From: Bacteroidota bacterium
Lineage (GTDB): Bacteria; Bacteroidota; Bacteroidia; Flavobacteriales; Flavobacteriaceae
Direction of reading: 5' to 3'
Length of the DNA stretch: 55,338 nucleotides
Assembly: GCA_949487855.1 (NCBI GenBank)
Contig: CATAMV010000053.1
Location: 1 to 55,338, forward strand
In this document: positions 49,995 to 55,338 of the stretch, piece after piece
Position numbering within the stretch: the stretch's first letter is position 1
Layout of the letters: every line of letters begins with the position of its first letter
The notes under the pieces: model-generated
The model's database searches: none
The model's input: the letters and a program-made list of their open reading frames with translations, nothing else
What the model was told of the DNA's origin: nothing
Position numbers and translations under genes: made by a program

Positions 49995-51387
49995 ACAAAC
50001 CACCATTTCAAAGTCTATTTCTCTAAGCGGTGTTGGTATTCATACTGGAAAAGAAGTAACACTTACATTTAAGCCTGCTCCAGAAAATTACGGCTATGCT
50101 TTTTGCAGAGTTGATTTAGAAGGCGCACCTGTTATTGAAGCTGACGTAAGCCTTGTTGTGAACACACAACGCGGTACAAACTTGCAAAAGAATGGCGTGA
50201 CTATCCAAACATCAGAACACGTTCTAGCTGCACTTGTAGGTTTAGAAATTGATAATATTTTAATAGAATTAGACGCATCAGAGCCGCCAATTATGGATGG
50301 ATCTTCAAAGTTTTTTGTTGATGCATTACTCAAAGCCGGAATCAAGGAGTTAGATTCCGAGCGATACGAATATGTAGTTCACGAAAACATTTCATTTGTT
50401 GACGAAGAAACAGGTAGTGAAATTACTGTTATTCCGGCCGATTCTTATCAAGTAACCACCATGGTAGATTTTGGCACCAAAGTGTTGGGAACCCAAAATG
50501 CAACACTAAAAAATATTGCTGATTTTAAAGACGACTTTGCCCACGCCAGAACATTTAGTTTTTTGCATGAAATTGAAATGCTTTTAGAGGAAGGGTTAAT
50601 AAAGGGAGGTGACCTAAATAATGCTATTGTATATGTTGACAAAGAGCTTTCAGCGGAAACCATGCAAAAATTGTGTGCTGCCTTTAACAGAGATTCCATC
50701 GCTGTAAAGCCAAATGGTATTTTAGATAATCTTACACTCAAGTACCCAAATGAGGCTGCGCGCCACAAGCTCCTTGACGTGATTGGTGATTTGGCTTTAG
50801 TAGGTTGTCGTATTCGTGGAAAAGTTATTGCAAACAAACCAGGGCATTCCTTAAATACCAATTTCGCAAAAAAATTAGCTAAAATAATCAAGCAAGAGAA
50901 GCGCAATAGAATTCCAACATTTGACCTTAATGCGGAACCACTTATGGATGTAAATGCCATAATGGATGTTATTCCACACAGGCCTCCGTTTTTATTGGTT
51001 GATAAAATTTTAGAACTTAGCGATACGCACATCGTTGGTGTTAAAAGTATTACGATGAATGAACCGTATTTTGAGGGGCATTTTCCTGGTCAACCTGTTA
51101 TGCCTGGTGTGTTGCAAATAGAAGCAATGGCGCAAGCAGGAGGCGTTTTGGTTTTGAACACAGTACCAGATCCAGAAAACTATCTTACCTTTTTCATGAA
51201 AATTGAAAATGCCAAATTTAAAAAACCTGTTGTTCCAGGAGATACGTTGGTGTTTAAGATGGAATTATTGTCCCCAATAAGACGTGGAATATGTCATATG
51301 CAAGCTACGGCTTATTCTAGAGGAAGAATTACAACAGAAGCTGAAATGATGGCTCAAATTGTACGAAAAGATCAAGTAAAAGTATGA
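49987..51387 (+). CDS. lpxC/fabZ: bifunctional LpxC deacetylase / FabZ dehydratase
   Basis: 466 aa fusion: LpxC part '[21 protein letters not shown]', FabZ part '[13 protein letters not shown]...[21 protein letters not shown]'. Confidence 0.96.
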   Translation: MSKQTTISKSISLSGVGIHTGKEVTLTFKPAPENYGYAFCRVDLEGAPVIEADVSLVVNTQRGTNLQKNGVTIQTSEHVLAALVGLEIDNILIELDASEPPIMDGSSKFFVDALLKAGIKELDSERYEYVVHENISFVDEETGSEITVIPADSYQVTTMVDFGTKVLGTQNATLKNIADFKDDFAHARTFSFLHEIEMLLEEGLIKGGDLNNAIVYVDKELSAETMQKLCAAFNRDSIAVKPNGILDNLTLKYPNEAARHKLLDVIGDLALVGCRIRGKVIANKPGHSLNTNFAKKLAKIIKQEKRNRIPTFDLNAEPLMDVNAIMDVIPHRPPFLLVDKILELSDTHIVGVKSITMNEPYFEGHFPGQPVMPGVLQIEAMAQAGGVLVLNTVPDPENYLTFFMKIENAKFKKPVVPGDTLVFKMELLSPIRRGICHMQATAYSRGRITTEAEMMAQIVRKDQVKV

Positions 51388-52166
51388 ATCAGCCGTTAGC
51401 GTATGTGCATTCAAATGCCAAAATTGCCAAAAATGTAGTTATCGAACCCTTTACAACAATAGATAAAAATGTTGTTATTGGAGAGGGTACATGGATTGGA
51501 CCAAATGTGACCATAATGGAAGGCGCAAGAATTGGGAAAAACTGTAATATTTTTCCTGGTTCAGTAATTAGTGCCGTACCACAAGATTTAAAGTTTAATG
51601 GAGAAAACACCACCGCTGAAATTGGCGATAACACAACCATACGCGAGTGTGTTACCATCAATCGCGGAACAAGCTCCAGAGGAAAAACAGTCATAGGAAG
51701 CAATTGCCTTATTATGGCGTATTCACACATCGCACATGATTGTTTTGTTGGAGACTATTGTATTTTTTCAAACAACAGTACGTTGGCGGGGCACATCAAT
51801 GTTGGCACTCACGTTATTTTGGCTGGAATGACTGCTGTACATCAGTTTTGTTCTATTGGAGACCACGCATTTGTTGCGGGTGGTTCTTTGGTACGAAAAG
51901 ATATTCCTCCGTTTGTAAAGGCAGCTCGCGAGCCGCTATCCTATGCAGGTGTAAACTCTGTAGGACTACGACGAAGGGGATTTGATTCAGACAAAATCAA
52001 AGAAATTCAGAGTATATACCGCATTTTGTATCAAAAAAACTTTAACAACTCTCAAGCCACACAAATTATTGAAGCCGAAATGGAAGCCTCAACCGAGCGC
52101 GATGATATTTTGCAGTTCATTAGACAATCACAGCGTGGTATCATGAAAGGATATATTCAAAACTAA
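51384..52166 (+). CDS. lpxA: acyl-ACP--UDP-N-acetylglucosamine O-acyltransferase
   Basis: 260 aa hexapeptide protein; 'INRGTSSRGKTVIGSNCLIMAYSHIAHDC', 'NSVGLRRRGF'. Confidence 0.96.
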   Translation: MNQPLAYVHSNAKIAKNVVIEPFTTIDKNVVIGEGTWIGPNVTIMEGARIGKNCNIFPGSVISAVPQDLKFNGENTTAEIGDNTTIRECVTINRGTSSRGKTVIGSNCLIMAYSHIAHDCFVGDYCIFSNNSTLAGHINVGTHVILAGMTAVHQFCSIGDHAFVAGGSLVRKDIPPFVKAAREPLSYAGVNSVGLRRRGFDSDKIKEIQSIYRILYQKNFNNSQATQIIEAEMEASTERDDILQFIRQSQRGIMKGYIQN

Positions 52167-52168
52167 TT

Positions 52169-52735
52169 ATGGCATCAACATCAGATATTCGAAAAGGACT
52201 TTGTATTCATTACAATAACGATATATACAAAATCATTGAATTTTTACATGTTAAGCCGGGGAAGGGCCCTGCGTTTGTTCGTACAAAATTAAAAAGTGTT
52301 ACGTCAGGAAAAGTGATTGATAACACCTTTTCAGCAGGTCATAAAATTGAGGATGTTCGTGTTGAAACACGAAAATATCAGTTTTTATATGCTGAGGGAG
52401 ATATGTATCACTTCATGAACACAGAAGACTACAACCAAATTGAGCTTCAAGAAAGTATTTTAGACCAACCAAAATTGATGAAAGAAGGAGAGGTAGTAAC
52501 GGTAATGATCAATACCGAAGATAGCAGTCCACTTTCTGTAGAAATGCCAGCAAGTGTTATTTTAGAAATAACACATGCAGAGCCAGGTGTTAAAGGAAAT
52601 ACGGCAACCAATGCCACAAAACCTGCCACTGTAGAAACGGGTGCTAAAATTAATGTACCACTATTTATCAATGAAGGAGATAAAATCAAAGTAGATACCG
52701 AAAAAGGAACATATATAGAACGAGTTAAAGCATAA
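52169..52735 (+). CDS. efp: translation elongation factor P
   Basis: 188 aa; 'FLHVKPGKGPAFVRTKLKSVTSGKVIDNTF'. Confidence 0.97.
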   Translation: MASTSDIRKGLCIHYNNDIYKIIEFLHVKPGKGPAFVRTKLKSVTSGKVIDNTFSAGHKIEDVRVETRKYQFLYAEGDMYHFMNTEDYNQIELQESILDQPKLMKEGEVVTVMINTEDSSPLSVEMPASVILEITHAEPGVKGNTATNATKPATVETGAKINVPLFINEGDKIKVDTEKGTYIERVKA

Positions 52736-52736
52736 C

Positions 52737-53609
52737 ATGAGCGTATTAGTAAATAAAACATCCAAAATAATTGTACAAGGATTCACTGGAAGTGAAGGAA
52801 CATTTCATGCCGGTCAAATGATTGATTATGGCACCAATATTGTTGGTGGCGTAACACCTGGTAAAGGCGGACAAACACATCTTAATAAACCTGTTTTTAA
52901 CACGGTTGCTGAAGCAGTAGAAAAAGTACAAGCAGACACATCTATTATTTTTGTACCACCAGCATTTGCTGCTGATGCTGTAATGGAAGCTGCTGAAGCA
53001 GGTATCAAAGTGATTATCACCATTACCGAAGGCATTCCTGTAAACGATATGGCTAAAGTAATGGAATATGTAAAAGGCAAAGATTGTCGTGTCATTGGAC
53101 CAAATTGTCCTGGAGTTATTTCTCCCGAAGAAGCAAAAGTGGGAATTATGCCCGGCTTTGTGTTCAAAAAAGGAAAAGTAGGAATTGTTTCAAAATCTGG
53201 AACACTTACGTATGAAGCTGCAGATCAAGTGGTAAAAGAAGGTTTTGGTATTACGACAGCCATTGGTATTGGTGGCGACCCCATTATTGGTACAACCACG
53301 AAGGACGCCGTTCAGTTACTCATGGAAGATGACGAAACAGAATGTATTGTAATGATTGGTGAAATTGGAGGGCAACTAGAAGCCGATGCTGCAAATTGGA
53401 TTAAAGCCCAAGGAAATCCGAAGCCGGTTGTTGGGTTTATCGCTGGTGAAACGGCACCTAAAGGACGTACAATGGGACACGCTGGAGCTATTGTTGGTGG
53501 TGCTGAAGATACTGCAGAAGCCAAAAAATCAATTATGAAAGCTTGTGGTATTCACGTGGTAGATTCACCTGCCGCTATTGGAAAAACAGTTGCTAAAGCA
53601 TTGGCATAA
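52737..53609 (+). CDS. sucD: succinate--CoA ligase subunit alpha
   Basis: 290 aa; 'VQGFTGSEGTFHAGQMIDYGTNIVGGVTPGKGG', 'AGETAPKGRTMGHAGAIV'. Confidence 0.97.
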   Translation: MSVLVNKTSKIIVQGFTGSEGTFHAGQMIDYGTNIVGGVTPGKGGQTHLNKPVFNTVAEAVEKVQADTSIIFVPPAFAADAVMEAAEAGIKVIITITEGIPVNDMAKVMEYVKGKDCRVIGPNCPGVISPEEAKVGIMPGFVFKKGKVGIVSKSGTLTYEAADQVVKEGFGITTAIGIGGDPIIGTTTKDAVQLLMEDDETECIVMIGEIGGQLEADAANWIKAQGNPKPVVGFIAGETAPKGRTMGHAGAIVGGAEDTAEAKKSIMKACGIHVVDSPAAIGKTVAKALA

Positions 53610-53611
53610 CT

Positions 53612-54358
53612 ATGGAATTAGTCAAAGGAAAAAATGTTCTTATTACAGGTGCAAGTAGAGGCATTGGTAAAGGAATTGCACAGGCATTTGCACAACAGGG
53701 TGCAAATGTTGCTTTTACTTACAGTTCATCTGCAGGCCCTGCGCAGGAGTTAGAAAAAGAATTAACTGCATTGGGTGTAAAGGCAAAAGCTTATCAGTCT
53801 AATGCCGCCGATTTTGAATCTGCACAGCAATTAGCTTCCGCTGTTTTAAACGAATATGGAACTATAGACGTGCTTATAAATAATGCGGGTATTACCAAAG
53901 ATAATTTATTGATGCGCATCTCCGAGGAAGATTTTGATAAAGTCATTGAAGTAAACTTGAAGTCTGTTTTTAACATGACCAAAGCCGTACAGCGCACCAT
54001 GCTAAAGCAACGTCACGGAAGTCTTATTCATATGAGCTCTGTGGTGGGTGTAAAAGGAAATGCAGGCCAATCAAATTATGCAGCTTCAAAAGCAGGTATT
54101 ATTGGTTTTTCAAAATCAATTGCGCTGGAACTGGGCTCAAGAAATATTAGATCAAACGTAATTGCGCCAGGTTTTATAGAAACAGAAATGACAGGAAAAC
54201 TTCCTGAAGATGTAGTTGCACAATGGCGTGCTGGTATTCCGCTAAAGCGTGGCGGTTCTCCTGATGATGTTGCCAACGCTTGTTTATTTTTAGCCTCCGA
54301 TTTATCTACGTATATTACAGGACAAGTCTTAAACGTAGACGGCGGTATGTTAACCTAA
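53612..54358 (+). CDS. fabG: 3-oxoacyl-[acyl-carrier-protein] reductase
   Basis: 248 aa SDR; 'VLITGASRGIGKGIAQAFAQQGA', 'NNAGITKDNLLMRI', 'SNYAASKAGIIGFSKS'. Confidence 0.95.
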   Translation: MELVKGKNVLITGASRGIGKGIAQAFAQQGANVAFTYSSSAGPAQELEKELTALGVKAKAYQSNAADFESAQQLASAVLNEYGTIDVLINNAGITKDNLLMRISEEDFDKVIEVNLKSVFNMTKAVQRTMLKQRHGSLIHMSSVVGVKGNAGQSNYAASKAGIIGFSKSIALELGSRNIRSNVIAPGFIETEMTGKLPEDVVAQWRAGIPLKRGGSPDDVANACLFLASDLSTYITGQVLNVDGGMLT

Positions 54359-54368
54359 TTTTTAAATC

Positions 54369-55187
54369 ATGAATAAAATTCCAAAACTCGGACTACCAGT
54401 AATAGTCATTATTTTAGTATGCATTATTTTTATTTCAAAATCTTCTGTGAATATCGGTTCCGGTGAAGCAGGAGTATTATTTAAAACTTTCGGAGGCGGA
54501 GTTGTTACTGACAAAGCGCCTTTAAGTGAAGGTTTCCACATCATTGCTCCGTGGAATCGCGTATATATTTACAATATTAAGCAACAGGAAGAATTTGAAA
54601 GTGGCATGCGTGTACTTTCTTCTAACGGATTAGAAATTTCGTTGGATGTTTCGGTATTGTATCAGCCAAAAATTGACGAGTTGGGCTTGTTGCACAAAAC
54701 CAAAGGCGAAAATTATCTGAATATTGTGATTGCGCCTGAAATTCGTGCGGTTGCTCGTTCAGTAATTGGACGCTATACACCAGAACAATTATACTCCACA
54801 AAACGAGACGCCATTCAAAATGAAATTTTTGAAGAAACCAGACGAAAAGTAGAACAACAGCATGTACAGCTAAATTCAGTTTTAGTCCGTGATGTTACAC
54901 TTCCGAAATCTATTAAAGAAGCTATTCAGCGTAAGCTTACGCAAGAACAAGAATCATTGGAATATGAATTCCGATTAGAAAAAGCACGTCAGGAAGCTGA
55001 GAAAGTACGTATTGATGCAGAAGGAAAGGCGATAGCAAACCGTATTTTAGCTGCATCGCTTACACCAAATATTCTTAAAGAAAAAGGAATCGAAGCCACA
55101 CTAAAACTTGCCGAATCACCAAATTCTAAAGTAGTGATAGTAGGTAATGGAAAAGATGGTTTACCACTTATTTTAGGAAATCAGTAA
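54369..55187 (+). CDS. prohibitin/SPFH family membrane protein
   Basis: 272 aa; N-terminal TM, 'GEAGVLFKTFGGGVVTDKAPLSEGFHIIAPW', 'RDVTLPKSIKEAIQRKLTQEQESLEYEFRLEKARQEAEKVRIDAEG'. Confidence 0.93.
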   Translation: MNKIPKLGLPVIVIILVCIIFISKSSVNIGSGEAGVLFKTFGGGVVTDKAPLSEGFHIIAPWNRVYIYNIKQQEEFESGMRVLSSNGLEISLDVSVLYQPKIDELGLLHKTKGENYLNIVIAPEIRAVARSVIGRYTPEQLYSTKRDAIQNEIFEETRRKVEQQHVQLNSVLVRDVTLPKSIKEAIQRKLTQEQESLEYEFRLEKARQEAEKVRIDAEGKAIANRILAASLTPNILKEKGIEATLKLAESPNSKVVIVGNGKDGLPLILGNQ

Positions 55188-55220
55188 GATTTGAAAAAAA
55201 AGTTCGATATTTGCATTCAA

Positions 55221-55274
55221 ATGAAAACAACACATACACACCACCACGTAAAGTCATCGTTTCAAACGAACTAG
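55221..55274 (+). CDS. histidine biosynthesis operon leader peptide (17 aa)
   Basis: atg aaa aca aca cat aca cac cac cac gta aag tca tcg ttt caa acg aac tag = MKTTHTHHHVKSSFQTN. Confidence 0.8.
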   Translation: MKTTHTHHHVKSSFQTN

Positions 55275-55297
55275 GTGAGGTGTATCCATAACCGACT

Positions 55298-55330
55298 AAC
55301 CCGTTTGAAGCAACTCAAACGGGTTTTTTT
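55298..55330 (+). terminator. attenuator terminator hairpin
   Basis: aacccgtttga-agcaac-tcaaacgggtt perfect 11-bp stem followed by T tract. Confidence 0.9.
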
Positions 55331-55338
55331 GTATCAAT

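Noticed and set aside
50448-51032. 194-aa minus-strand ORF opposite lpxC/fabZ
   Set aside because: Antisense shadow of a conserved gene.
1-55338. Search for CRISPR arrays, rRNA/tRNA genes, transposases, prophage or restriction/defence operons
   Set aside because: None recognised by eye; intergenic spaces are mostly too short and no matching protein families were seen.

Overview
55 kb of low-GC Bacteroidota sequence, most likely Flavobacteriaceae (judged from gene content, LpxC-FabZ fusion, PorX, and TAnnTTTG -7 promoter elements). Most of it is dense, conserved housekeeping DNA: mnmE, uvrA, an ECF sigma factor, nth, pyrC, msrA/folE, serA/serC, ychF, parE/parC, ppc, aroB, PRODH, tsaE, porX, lpxD-lpxC/fabZ-lpxA-efp-sucD-fabG. 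I saw no tRNA, rRNA, CRISPR array or transposase. The unusual part is an accessory pocket at about 29.9-32.6 kb. It holds (i) a lipoprotein gene with a Cys cluster and glycine-zipper C-terminus, split by one in-frame TAA; (ii) an unlisted 55-aa two-TM ORF overlapping its 3' end, a candidate effector/immunity-like pair; (iii) a polysaccharide deacetylase whose frame continues through a TGA and a TAA to a family-like C-terminus; and (iv) short direct and inverted repeats around these genes. Two regulatory finds also stand out: a complete histidine attenuator (leader peptide MKTTHTHHHVKSSFQTN, antiterminator and terminator) at the right edge, and a cluster of TGTAAAC/GTTTACA sites between a divergent XRE regulator and an M14-type peptidase gene. 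All family calls come from reading the translations; no database search was run.
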